From: Anaerosacchariphilus hominis
Lineage (GTDB): Bacteria; Bacillota; Clostridia; Lachnospirales; Lachnospiraceae
Assembly (NCBI RefSeq): GCF_014290175.1
Contig: NZ_JACOOR010000003.1
Location: 1 to 64,000 of the forward strand
Direction: 5' to 3'
Length of the DNA: 64,000 nucleotides
Below the pieces are notes generated by a model that worked only from the letters and a program-made list of their open reading frames with translations, did no database searches and was not told where the DNA came from. Below, in pieces: positions 16,050 to 23,432 of the stretch. Position 1 is the first letter of the stretch, and each line of letters begins with the position of its first letter. The position numbers and the translations under genes are program-made.

Positions 16050-16352
16050 TTATACCACACTTCGCGTGAGATTGCTTGCGTTAGCTTTCGCCGCTTCGCT
16101 GGCGGCTCTCCGGCGTTGCTCATTGTATGGGGCGGTCAGACGGAAAGAGAAACGCCCCTTTGCAATATCAAACTCCATGCAGCCTGTTTCGTGGTCTGTG
16201 TCGGTCTGGTAGCACTCGTCGGGGTACTGCTCGGCATAAGCGGCAAGCCGCTTTTTGAGGTTGGTGTTGTGGGTGCGGATATGGATAAGGGGGTCTTTCT
16301 CGTCAAACCATATATCGGTGGTCTTTTCCTGTTTGGTAAGCCCTGTTCTCAT
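16050..16352 (-). CDS. Conserved hypothetical IME protein
   Basis: This 100-residue soluble protein lies between tnpW and the sigma gene. The N terminus MRTGLTKQEKTTDIWFDEKDPLI and a mixed alpha/beta middle recur in Clostridial elements with TndX-like recombinases, but I know no function. There is no signal, membrane helix or catalytic motif. It could act in excision or copy control, given its position. Confidence 0.65.
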   Translation of the reverse strand: MRTGLTKQEKTTDIWFDEKDPLIHIRTHNTNLKKRLAAYAEQYPDECYQTDTDHETGCMEFDIAKGRFSFRLTAPYNEQRRRAASEAAKANASNLTRSVV

Positions 16353-16445
16353 GCAAGCTCCTTTCTGCGTCCCTGTTACGCAATAGGGGTGTTTTTCGGG
16401 TGTTTTCCTCGGCTCTTGACTTGGGGAAAACTGCGTTTTTGACGA

Positions 16446-16483
16446 TAAAAACCGCCCAAACGGGGAATGTATCGTCGGGGCGG
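16446..16483 (-). terminator. Terminator after tnpW
   Basis: CCGCCC (16452-16457) pairs with GGGCGG (16478-16483). On the minus strand it is followed by TTTTTAT. It begins four bases after the tnpW stop. Confidence 0.6.
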
Positions 16484-16486
16484 CTG

Positions 16487-16702
16487 TTATCGCAAGATTT
16501 CTGTTTTTTCCGGCTCTTGACCGTCAGACGCAGAAAAACGCAGACTGTCGGCAAGTATCGTTTTCAGCAGCTTGTCGGAGAATGTTTCTGTGGCGTTGTG
16601 GTTAAAAAACAGCTCCGCAACAATGGTCTGCCCGTTTCTCTGTGTCGTGATAACTCCGTCCGGTTTGGTCGGTGGGGTGGGTGTTCCTTTCTTTTCTGTC
16701 AA
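16487..16702 (-). CDS. tnpW: TnpW family transposon protein
   Basis: This 71-residue protein of the TnpW family, first named in Tn4451, has a proline/threonine-rich start followed by the conserved VITTQRNGQTIVAELFFNHNATETF block. The function is not known. Its presence directly behind the large serine recombinase supports relation of this IME to the Tn4451/Tn4453 mobilizable transposons. Confidence 0.8.
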   Translation of the reverse strand: MTEKKGTPTPPTKPDGVITTQRNGQTIVAELFFNHNATETFSDKLLKTILADSLRFSASDGQEPEKTEILR

Positions 16703-16726
16703 TAGGTTACTCCTTTCTCCGGGCGT

Positions 16727-16760
16727 AAAAAAGGGACTTCCCGTAGTTCGGAAAATCCCT
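16727..16760 (-). terminator. Terminator after serine recombinase
   Basis: GGGACTTCCC (16733-16742) pairs with GGAAAATCCC (16750-16759) with G-U and mismatch positions. On the minus strand it is followed by six T residues. It lies 22 bp after the recombinase stop. Confidence 0.65.
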
Positions 16761-16781
16761 CTATGATGTTGCTATTCTGTT

Positions 16782-18632
16782 TTATGGTGCGGACAGTGCG
16801 GCGGCAGCCTGCGCCTTTTTCTTCGCCCGATATTCCCGCGCTTTGATACGGTCGTACTCCCGCCTCTTTTCAAGATTTCTCGCCCGGTATTCTCTTGAAT
16901 AGTTGCGGTGGTAGGCGCGGCTCTTTTCCTTTCTTGCTTCTTCGATTTCCTCACGCATTTGCCGGATTTCCTGCTCTGTCGGCTCTGCAAGCTGTGTCAG
17001 TTCATTTTCAAATCTGCCGATATGGTTAAAATATATCCCGATATGCTGAATAGCCTGTTTCGCCCTTTTCTTGTCACGCTCATGCACTTCAATCCGGCTG
17101 ATAAACTCGTTGAGGATAGTCGGGGTAAGGTCGGTAAAGTCAGCGTAACGGTCTATCAGCTTTACAAACTTCTGCGCCCGTCCTCCCGCGTTCTCAAAAG
17201 CGGATAGCTGTTCCCTAAGCTGTTCAAGCTCGGCTTTCAGTGAGTAGTATTCTTCGGAATACTTCTGCGACATCTGCTCATAGCGGTCTTGCGGGATAGT
17301 CCCCAGCGCGTTGTCCTCATAAAGTTTATTCAGCACCTTGTCAATCTGTTCAAGGCGCGTCGTGATTTGCGGGATACGCTTTTGCTGTTTCTTTGTCTTG
17401 TCGGTCTGCTGCATGGCAAGGCTCTTTTTCACTAAGGCTTCAAACTCTGCCCGGTTGCTGATAGAGTATTCCGCGATTTTTTTCAGCACATCTGCTACGG
17501 TCTGCATGAGCAGATCCGCGTCCATGATGTGCGGAGAGCTGCACTTGGGATTTTTGGCTTTTCCCTTGTGGTACTCGCTGCAATAGGCAACATGGCGCTT
17601 GCCGCCGTTTCGGTAATCTATGCGAATGTGCATTTTTGCGCCGCAGTCTTTACAGAAAAGCAAGCCGGACAGAGGGTGGATTTCTCCGTCCCCGTTGGGG
17701 CGTTTGACAGGTGCGTTTTCCAAAATCCGCTGCACATTTTCAAAGTCGGTGCGGTCAATAATCGGCTCATGCACATTTTCTGTGATGTGCCACTGGCTTC
17801 TGTCTACATAGTGGTTTCGCTTATCCCGAAAATGCTTTGTAGTCTTGAAGTTGACTACATCGCCGCAATACTCCTGCCGCGTGAGGATATGGGTCAGCGT
17901 GGCTTTGTTCCACTTGTAACGGTTATCCTCGTTGAGCGTCTTATTTTTACAAGTTCCCCGCCCGCGGTCTTTCATGTAGAAAGTGGGGGTTGGGATTTGC
18001 TCCTGTGTCAGATATACGGCGATTTGGTTTCGGTTTTTCCCGTCCAAAAACAGACGGAAAATAAGGCGTACAACCTCGGCGGCTTCCTCGTCGATTATCC
18101 AAAAATCCTTGTTGTCCGGGGCTTTGATATAGCCGTAAGGGGCTTCGGTGGCAATCGGCTTTCCACTCATGCCTTTGGTCTTAATGCCCGTTTTCACTTT
18201 CTTGCTGATGTCCTTTGCGTACCACTCCGACATGATATTGATAAAGGGGGCAAACTCTAATGTGTCGGGGTTTTCGCTGTCTATGCCGTTGTTGACTGCG
18301 ATAAAGCGCACATTGTTCCGCCTGAAAATCTCCATAGCGTTTCCGACTTGGAGATAGTCGCGCCCCCAGCGGGTAAGGTCTTTCATAATACACACACCGA
18401 TTTTTCCGCTTTCCACATCTTCAATCATGCGGGAGTAAGCAGAACGGTCAAAAAACCTGCCGCTTTCGTCGTCGTCAATGTAGTGCCGGATATTGGTTAG
18501 GTGCTGCCCTTTGGCGTAGTTCTCCAAAAAGATTTTTTGGTTCTGTATGCTGTTGCTCTCGCCGCCGTCCCTGTCCTCGTCGCCTACGGAAAGGCGGGAG
18601 TAAAGGGCTGTGATTTTATTGTAATTGCTCAT
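16782..18632 (-). CDS. Large serine recombinase (TndX/TnpX type)
   Basis: This 616-residue site-specific recombinase would excise and insert the 8.53-kb IME. The resolvase domain (about 5-155) has catalytic Ser12 in ALYSRLSVGDE and MKDLTRWGRD downstream. The recombinase domain (about 180-290) contains APYGY. A zinc ribbon (CKDCGAKM...CSEYHKGK..C) lies at about 325-375. A coiled coil and a DUF4368-like tail (VHERDKKRAKQAIQHI) end in a lysine/arginine-rich stretch. The start is ATG 18632, eight bases after AGGAGG; the ATG at 18638 is too close. The gene lies 57 bp from the element's right end and appears intact. Confidence 0.95.
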   Translation of the reverse strand: MSNYNKITALYSRLSVGDEDRDGGESNSIQNQKIFLENYAKGQHLTNIRHYIDDDESGRFFDRSAYSRMIEDVESGKIGVCIMKDLTRWGRDYLQVGNAMEIFRRNNVRFIAVNNGIDSENPDTLEFAPFINIMSEWYAKDISKKVKTGIKTKGMSGKPIATEAPYGYIKAPDNKDFWIIDEEAAEVVRLIFRLFLDGKNRNQIAVYLTQEQIPTPTFYMKDRGRGTCKNKTLNEDNRYKWNKATLTHILTRQEYCGDVVNFKTTKHFRDKRNHYVDRSQWHITENVHEPIIDRTDFENVQRILENAPVKRPNGDGEIHPLSGLLFCKDCGAKMHIRIDYRNGGKRHVAYCSEYHKGKAKNPKCSSPHIMDADLLMQTVADVLKKIAEYSISNRAEFEALVKKSLAMQQTDKTKKQQKRIPQITTRLEQIDKVLNKLYEDNALGTIPQDRYEQMSQKYSEEYYSLKAELEQLREQLSAFENAGGRAQKFVKLIDRYADFTDLTPTILNEFISRIEVHERDKKRAKQAIQHIGIYFNHIGRFENELTQLAEPTEQEIRQMREEIEEARKEKSRAYHRNYSREYRARNLEKRREYDRIKAREYRAKKKAQAAAALSAP

Positions 18633-18677
18633 GTGCATATCCTCCTGCGTCCATAAAGTCGTTGTTTACAGTTAAGA

Positions 18678-18983
18678 TTATGCACTCCAACGGGCTGAAC
18701 CGTATTCGATACCTTTTCGATATTTCTTTGCGTTCTTGCCTTTGAAGTACACCATAAGCCGGATAAGGACAGCCCCCGCAATACCGATAAGCAAATCCAT
18801 AGGGGCAAGGCTCGGAAGCGGGTTTGCAAAGGCAGCGGAAAAGCCGTCTGCAAGGGAAAGCACCTTGCCGGAAAGGTCAGCTCCCGGAGAGAGCCGCACC
18901 GCCTGTCCGATTTTGTCAAAGAGATAGACAAAGAGCAGATAGGGGGCGTTTAGGATAAGCAGCTTTTTAAGTTCTGGCTTCAT
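18678..18983 (-). CDS. virD4: VirD4/TraG coupling protein, 5' part of split gene
   Basis: This is the N-terminal 99 residues of VirD4 plus two residues (Ser-Ala) read from the inserted element before a stop. Two membrane helices (about 9-25 and 62-80) are followed by KYRKGIEYGSARW, where coupling-protein homology breaks off at the TGG codon 18687-18689. The 3' part resumes with WGNAEDIKPYTD at 10157. Joining gives 99+17+479 codons, the usual length. Its ATG overlaps the pcfB stop as ATGA. In this form it is only a membrane anchor. Confidence 0.9.
   Translation of the reverse strand: MKPELKKLLILNAPYLLFVYLFDKIGQAVRLSPGADLSGKVLSLADGFSAAFANPLPSLAPMDLLIGIAGAVLIRLMVYFKGKNAKKYRKGIEYGSARWSA
18687..18689. 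repeat. Right copy of 3-bp direct repeat (CCA/TGG) flanking IME
   Basis: Partner of 10155-10157; tryptophan codon 99 of virD4 at the right junction. Confidence 0.7.
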
Positions 18984-19456
18984 AGCGATACCTCCCTGTC
19001 CTTTTTCTTCACTTTGTCCCTCTGTTCGTTCAGAGCTGCCGCCTTATCTTTCATAGTAGAAAGCAGCTTGCGGATAGAGGGCTTTTTATCCCTGCCTAAT
19101 TTCTTTGCGGTAAATTCCCGAAATGCTTCGGTCATAACGTCAATATCCTTGCCCTTAAAAGACACAAGATAGGTCGGCGGCTTGCCGTTCTCAATCTTCT
19201 TGACGTTGTAATCAAGCCCGTTTTTCCTTGCGATAGGGTCAAAGGCTTTGATATTTTGGTCGGTAATCTCAATGTTGGAAACCTTTTCTCCCGGCTTCAT
19301 AAGCTGCCGCATAGTGATTTTTCCATGCGGGGCTTTGGTTAGCTGCCCTTTGCCTTTGGCAAGCAGGGCTTTCATAGCCTTTTGCAGCACTTCGGCGGTC
19401 AGCTTAGATGTTTTGATTGCTAAAGACACGACTTTTTCATTGACTTCATCTTGCAT
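18980..19456 (-). CDS. pcfB: PcfB family (DUF3801) conjugation protein
   Basis: This 158-residue protein of the PcfB/DUF3801 family, named after the enterococcal pCF10 relaxosome component, is found upstream of virD4 in Tn1549-like ICEs. The N-terminal helix (VVSLAIKTSKLTAEVLQKAMKALL) is followed by a mixed domain with YLVSFKGKDIDVMTEAF and a basic C terminus. In pCF10 PcfB recruits the processed DNA to the coupling protein; the same role here is inferred. AAAGGAGG precedes the ATG, and its stop overlaps the virD4 start. Confidence 0.87.
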   Translation of the reverse strand: MQDEVNEKVVSLAIKTSKLTAEVLQKAMKALLAKGKGQLTKAPHGKITMRQLMKPGEKVSNIEITDQNIKAFDPIARKNGLDYNVKKIENGKPPTYLVSFKGKDIDVMTEAFREFTAKKLGRDKKPSIRKLLSTMKDKAAALNEQRDKVKKKDREVSL

Positions 19457-19538
19457 GAAATCCCTCCTTTCATAGTTTGGTTAGGGTGGTGTGCCGCTTC
19501 GGGGCATAAAAATAAGGCGTACATTTTTCATGCCGCCT

Positions 19539-19757
19539 TTAGATACGCACCCGCAGCCCGTTCAAATCCGAAGCCCTCACACCAACAAGATACCAGTTGT
19601 TCCCGTACTCCATGCGGGTCGGCTTCCATTTGCCGCGTACAAACACTTCAAAGCAATCCCCACAATGCAATCCTCCGTAGTAGTCGTTAAGGTCAAAGCG
19701 AATGTCGTAACGGTCTGCCGTTTCATCAAAAATCAAAGCTCCTGTTTTCTGTGCCAT
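19539..19757 (-). CDS. DUF5348 protein
   Basis: This 72-residue beta-rich protein (YDIRFDLNDYYGGLHCGD, VFVRGKWKPTRME, WYLVGV) belongs to DUF5348, a small family carried beside repA and pcfB in Clostridial ICEs. No function is known. ATG 19757 has AGGAGG eight bases upstream; a longer frame from 19808 overlaps the repA 3' end and is unlikely. Confidence 0.78.
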   Translation of the reverse strand: MAQKTGALIFDETADRYDIRFDLNDYYGGLHCGDCFEVFVRGKWKPTRMEYGNNWYLVGVRASDLNGLRVRI

Positions 19758-19776
19758 ACTAAAATCCTCCTGTTTT

Positions 19777-20688
19777 TTAATAGCCGCCGTACATATCGTG
19801 GTTGACAAGGGCGGTGTAATAGCTGTCTATGGTATTGGGTGCGTTGAAAAGTACCGCTTTCAGATATTGCTTGATGTTGCGGATTTTCGTGGTGTTCTCT
19901 TTCATGCAGTCAAAGACAAATTCAATGTGGCTGCTGTTGAGCTTCATAAACTTTGCTTTGACAAGCTCTGCCGGATAATCGTCCCCGGCGATACGAATTG
20001 TCTTTCGTTTGGTGCAGACCGTTTCAAGGATAAGGGACACAATCTCGTCCAATCGTTCCCTGTCAATGTTGGTATGCTTGATAAAATGCTCATACTCGAT
20101 ATTGTCCTTGATGATTTCCTCATACACGCTGTATGCGTCTGCCGCTTCCGTTCCTTTCCGTTCCGGCTCTGCCGTTTCTTCCCTCAAAGGAGAGGGGTTA
20201 GGGGAAAGGATAGGAATGGAATGGTTATTTGATAAATCCGTATTTGATTTTTCTTTTTTTGATAAGTCAGTCTTTTGTATATCTTTATTTAATTGCATTG
20301 GATTTTCCAACGTCGGGTTATCCGCTGTCGGATTTTCCAATATCGGGTTATCCGCTGTTGGATTTTCCAATACCGGACAATCCAATGCCGGGGGCTGTGG
20401 CTGTTCGTAAATGGTGTACTCGATAGCGGTCATTTTACCTTTCTCGTCGCGTCCCTGCCGTCTTGTGATATATCCGGCTTTTTCAAGCTCCCATACAGCG
20501 GTGCGGATAGCGTCGATACTTTCCCGGTTGATATAGGACAGTCCTGCAAGGGTATAGTCCCAATCCTCCGGCAAGGACAGCATTTGTGATAACAGCCCTT
20601 TTGCTTTTAGGGAAAGCTCCTTATTGCGTAAATGGTGGTTACTCATAACCGTATATCCTGTGTTTCTCTCCACGCGGAAAACTGCCAT
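19777..20688 (-). CDS. Replication initiator-like protein (RepA N-terminal HTH, DUF6017)
   Basis: This 303-residue protein, first gene of the ICE transfer/replication operon, has an N-terminal winged helix (about 20-95: LSLKAKGLLSQMLSLP, GLSYINRESIDAIRTAVWELEKAGYI) that resembles RepA initiators. A low-complexity linker of 10-residue repeats lies at about 100-130, and a C-terminal DUF6017 domain at about 185-300. Such proteins may start autonomous replication of the excised circle. ATG 20688 has AAAGGAG at a long spacing of about 12. Upstream lies a promoter with an attenuator-like hairpin. Confidence 0.82.
   Translation of the reverse strand: MAVFRVERNTGYTVMSNHHLRNKELSLKAKGLLSQMLSLPEDWDYTLAGLSYINRESIDAIRTAVWELEKAGYITRRQGRDEKGKMTAIEYTIYEQPQPPALDCPVLENPTADNPILENPTADNPTLENPMQLNKDIQKTDLSKKEKSNTDLSNNHSIPILSPNPSPLREETAEPERKGTEAADAYSVYEEIIKDNIEYEHFIKHTNIDRERLDEIVSLILETVCTKRKTIRIAGDDYPAELVKAKFMKLNSSHIEFVFDCMKENTTKIRNIKQYLKAVLFNAPNTIDSYYTALVNHDMYGGY
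20300..20389. repeat. Three 30-bp coding repeats in repA linker
   Basis: Units start at 20300, 20330 and 20360, each beginning GGATTTTCCAA; the first two are nearly identical and the third is diverged. On the minus strand they encode ADNPxLENPT-like decapeptides that link the winged helix to DUF6017. Length variation between strains is likely. Confidence 0.8.
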
Positions 20689-20904
20689 AGCTTCATCAAC
20701 TCCTTTGCTTCATATTTGTTACGCAGTAGAACAGCAATTTTGAGGGTTTAGGTATCAATCCCTTACTGTGTGAAAACCGCACCCGCAAAGCCTTATGTAG
20801 CAAAGCTCTTTTTGCCCCTACTGCGTAACATGAGGGTAAAAAAATAGCGGCGTTCCTTGTTTCCCTGTTGGGATAAGGTAACGCCGCCTGTGCGGTACAT
20901 TATA
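20689..20904 (-). promoter_or_regulatory. repA leader: -10 box, terminator hairpin, long inverted repeat
   Basis: A perfect TATAAT lies at 20899-20904 (minus strand) with a weak -35. Ten bases downstream a long hairpin (GCGGCGTT 20847-20854 with AACGCCGC 20880-20887, inner CCTT/AAGG) runs into TATTTTTTT, a full terminator. Further on, GTTACGCAGTAG (20718-20729) and CTACTGCGTAAC (20818-20829) form a 12-bp inverted repeat. The hairpin may also stop read-through from rseP. An attenuation or anti-termination switch for the transfer operon is inferred. Confidence 0.5.
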
Positions 20905-21012
20905 ATATTTTAACTTCTGTTCTATCATGCTATATGGTTCTATCCGTAGAAATCTGTATGCCCATTTATCAATACATAAAATGCGTTGGACTCTGGTTTT
21001 CGACTATCTTTT

Positions 21013-21176
21013 TACACCCATTTCTACACCCAAATGGCATGAAAGTATATGATTTTGTATGAAGTTTTATGAATTTACAATTTCAAAAAACCTTGTAACC
21101 ATGCGGTTTTACGGACTTTTATTGAGGTATATAGATTTATGAAAAAAGGCTAATTTACAACAATACCTAATTTCAT
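21013..21176. other. Right end region of ICE and chromosomal junction
   Basis: Two direct copies of TACACCCA (21013-21020, 21025-21032) look like integrase arm sites. AT-rich DNA with repeated TTTATGAA and ATTTACAA words follows. At 21150-21176 a minus-strand reading frame MKLGIVVN starts 11 bases after AGGAGG (21188-21193) and stops at once. It looks like the beginning of the gene that once followed rseP, cut by the element. No tRNA is present. The exact crossover was not determined. Confidence 0.4.
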
Positions 21177-21228
21177 GTTATCTATATCCTCCTACTACAA
21201 TAATATTTATGGTTCAAATTCCATATTT

Positions 21229-22260
21229 TTATAAAATGTTCCGAAAGTCATTGAACATCACCACCAGCATCAGCGCCATCAGAAGCATCAGGCCTACAAA
21301 ATGTACCATGCCCTCCTTCTCCGGATCGATCCGCTTTCCTCTGCGGATTACTTCAAGAAAGAGGAACACCAGTCTTCCGCCATCCAGCGCCGGAATTGGC
21401 AAAAGATTCATCACGCCCAGATTGGCCGACAGCAAAATAGAGATATTCAGCATATTCAGCCATACATAAAAGCCGCCGTCCTGCTTGCTGGCCTCGTAGG
21501 TATTCCCGATAGTATTGACGATTCCCACCGGCCCGGAGATATCATCGGCGCTGACCCTTCCCCGGAACATCATTCCCAGACTCTGCAATGTGGTACTGAT
21601 CCAGTATTTTACTTCATAGGCGCTGTACCAGACCGTCTGGAATATATTGCCCTTGGTCCGGACGCCTGAACCACGGAAGCCCAGCAGATAGGTGCCGCTC
21701 TCGGAAAGCTTCGGTTCCAGCGTCACTGCATGGCGCTCTCCGTCCCGCTCATAGGTCACAGTGACTGTCTCGCCCTGATGGGTCTGTACATAAAGGCTGA
21801 CCTCCCGGTACACATGAATCTTCGTGTGATTCATCTGCACGATCCGGTCTCCCGGCTGAATACCTGCTTCCGCCGCCGGGTAGCCATCTGCCACAGCCAC
21901 CACATCCGGCGCGTCGTAGCCGATACTGCCGATGATGAATAAAGACAGGAAAAAGGCCAGAATAAAGTTGAAAATAGGTCCCGCCGCCACCACGGAAATC
22001 CGGGTCCACACGGATTTTTTCCCGAAAGCGTTCTCGTCGTCGCTATCGCCGTCCTCGCCCACCATCATACAGGAACCGCCGAAGGGCAGAAGTTTCCAAG
22101 AATACCGGGTCTCTCCGATCTGTTTACTTAAAATCCGGGGGCCCATTCCCAAAGAAAACTCCGTCACTGCGATGCCGCCGCGCTTGGCCAGCAGAAAATG
22201 GCCAAACTCATGGAACAGCACAATCAGGCTGAATATCAGAAGCGCAAGTATAATCTTCAA
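21229..22260 (-). CDS. rseP: RIP metalloprotease RseP (site-2 protease)
   Basis: This 343-residue membrane zinc protease would cleave transmembrane substrates such as anti-sigma factors. HEFGH at about residues 17-21 gives two zinc ligands and the catalytic Glu. NLLPIPALDGGRL near residue 285 gives the third ligand. A PDZ domain (about 120-200, GYPAAEAGIQPGDRI) lies between membrane segments at both ends. All active-site parts are intact. It is the last gene of the pyrH operon, starting one base after dxr. In related genomes ispG usually follows; here the ICE does. Confidence 0.95.
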   Translation of the reverse strand: MKIILALLIFSLIVLFHEFGHFLLAKRGGIAVTEFSLGMGPRILSKQIGETRYSWKLLPFGGSCMMVGEDGDSDDENAFGKKSVWTRISVVAAGPIFNFILAFFLSLFIIGSIGYDAPDVVAVADGYPAAEAGIQPGDRIVQMNHTKIHVYREVSLYVQTHQGETVTVTYERDGERHAVTLEPKLSESGTYLLGFRGSGVRTKGNIFQTVWYSAYEVKYWISTTLQSLGMMFRGRVSADDISGPVGIVNTIGNTYEASKQDGGFYVWLNMLNISILLSANLGVMNLLPIPALDGGRLVFLFLEVIRRGKRIDPEKEGMVHFVGLMLLMALMLVVMFNDFRNIL

Positions 22261-22261
22261 G

Positions 22262-23404
22262 CTACCACCTGCTTTCGATGAATTCGTATACCGCCTGTTC
22301 TGTTTCCAGAATATCCTCCACAGACGGATTTTCTTTTACCTTATGATGCCCCATACAGGTCTCGATGATTTCGGGAATCTGCAGATAGGCAATCTTCCGA
22401 TCCAGAAACTTGGCTACCGCCCGCTCGTTGGCTGCATTGTAGACCGTGGGCATGGAACCGCTCGCAGCAGCCGCGTCAAAGGCAAGCTTCAGTCCCCGGA
22501 AAGTCTCCATATCCGGCTTTTCAAAGGTGATCTCTGTCAGCTTCCAGAAATCCAGCCGCTCACCCGGCAGGAATCTGCGCTCCGGATAATACAGGGCATA
22601 CTGGATGGGCAGCTTCATATCCGGTGTGCCAAGCTGAGCGATGACCGCCCCGTCCACGAATTCCACCATGGAATGAATGATACTCTTGGGCTGTACCACG
22701 ATCTGGATATCCTTCGGTTCCACGCCGAAAAGCCATTTCGCCTCCATCATTTCCAGTCCCTTGTTCACCAGGGTGGACGAATCGATGGTGATCTTCCGGC
22801 CCATGGCCCAGTTAGGATGTTTCAGGGCATCCTCCACCTGAATATTCTTCAGATCTTCTATTTTTTTCCCGCGGAAAGGTCCGCCGGAGGCCGTCAGCAG
22901 AATCTTTTTAAGCTGACCTTTTGTTTCTCCGTTCAGACACTGGAAAATGGCGCTGTGCTCGCTGTCCACCGGCAGAATCTTCACGCCGGTCTCTTTCGCC
23001 AGTGGTATAATGATATGCCCTGCGGTCACCAATGTTTCTTTGTTGGCCAGGGCAATGTCTTTTCCTGCTTTCATGGCCGCAATAGTGGGAACGATTCCGA
23101 TCATTCCTACAATGGCAGTCACCACGATCTCCGCCTCCGGGATGGTGCAGACCTCAATGAGGCCATCCATACCGGATACAATCTTCACATCCAAATCTTT
23201 TACTGCGTCCCGCAGTTCTTTTGCCTTTTCTTCCGTCCAGACTGCCACGGTTCTCGGATGGAACTCCCGGATCTGCTCCTCCAGTTTCTTCACATTGCTG
23301 CCTGCAGCCAAAGATACGATTTCCAGATCGCCGTTATTTCTCGCCACTTCCAGAGTCTGGGTTCCGATGGAACCGGTGGAGCCCAGAATTGCTATCTTCT
23401 TCAT
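22262..23404 (-). CDS. dxr: 1-deoxy-D-xylulose-5-phosphate reductoisomerase
   Basis: This 380-residue enzyme of the MEP isoprenoid pathway converts DXP to MEP with NADPH. The N-terminal Rossmann motif GSTGSIGTQTLEV (7-19), the central NKETLVTAG and SEHSAIFQCL (metal and substrate loop), and SSTLVNKGLEMMEA are all present. Length is normal. It is cytoplasmic. It lies between cdsA and rseP with short spacings and shares their transcript; the product feeds the undecaprenyl chain made by UppS upstream. Confidence 0.97.
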   Translation of the reverse strand: MKKIAILGSTGSIGTQTLEVARNNGDLEIVSLAAGSNVKKLEEQIREFHPRTVAVWTEEKAKELRDAVKDLDVKIVSGMDGLIEVCTIPEAEIVVTAIVGMIGIVPTIAAMKAGKDIALANKETLVTAGHIIIPLAKETGVKILPVDSEHSAIFQCLNGETKGQLKKILLTASGGPFRGKKIEDLKNIQVEDALKHPNWAMGRKITIDSSTLVNKGLEMMEAKWLFGVEPKDIQIVVQPKSIIHSMVEFVDGAVIAQLGTPDMKLPIQYALYYPERRFLPGERLDFWKLTEITFEKPDMETFRGLKLAFDAAAASGSMPTVYNAANERAVAKFLDRKIAYLQIPEIIETCMGHHKVKENPSVEDILETEQAVYEFIESRW

Positions 23405-23432
23405 GCTTTTCTCCTCATTGCCTTATGAAACT

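Larger units (their letters stand above)
10158..18689. mobile_element. 8.53-kb IME with large serine recombinase, inserted in virD4
   Basis: The element interrupts virD4 at codon 99 and is flanked by the 3-bp repeat CCA. From right to left on the minus strand it carries a large serine recombinase, tnpW, a hypothetical gene, ECF sigma and anti-sigma, DUF3847, oriT, relaxase and a Toprim-helicase protein. The recombinase gene starts 57 bp from the right end, as in Tn4451/Tn5397-type elements. It has no conjugation pore of its own, so it must be mobilized by another element. Ends were deduced from the coding frame of the split gene and not from an alignment to an empty site. Confidence 0.88.
8099..21150. 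mobile_element. Tn1549-like ICE, right part, carrying a nested IME
   Basis: Going left from the chromosome, the genes repA/DUF6017, DUF5348, pcfB, virD4 (split), a small ORF and maff2 match the right-hand transfer module of Tn1549/CTn-type conjugative elements of Clostridia. The chromosomal gene rseP ends at 21229, so the right end must lie between the repA leader and that point. Repeated tacaccca motifs at 21013-21032 and a cut-off nine-codon reading frame at 21150-21176 place it around 21.03-21.18 kb. The rest of the conjugation machinery (VirB4, PrgI, CHAP hydrolase, integrase) is not in the window. The exact attachment core was not determined. Confidence 0.6.

Noticed and set aside
16049..16054. 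TATAAT as promoter of the sigma gene
   Set aside because: No -35 at the right distance; the TTGAAA-17-TAGTAT pair at 16017-16045 fits better.
21013..21228. tRNA gene as ICE attachment site
   Set aside because: The region is AT-rich without any cloverleaf; the insertion is next to rseP, not in a tRNA.
21932..23428. 498-codon open frame opposite dxr and rseP
   Set aside because: It spans two certain genes on the other strand; histidine/glutamine-rich composition typical of antisense frames in this GC range.
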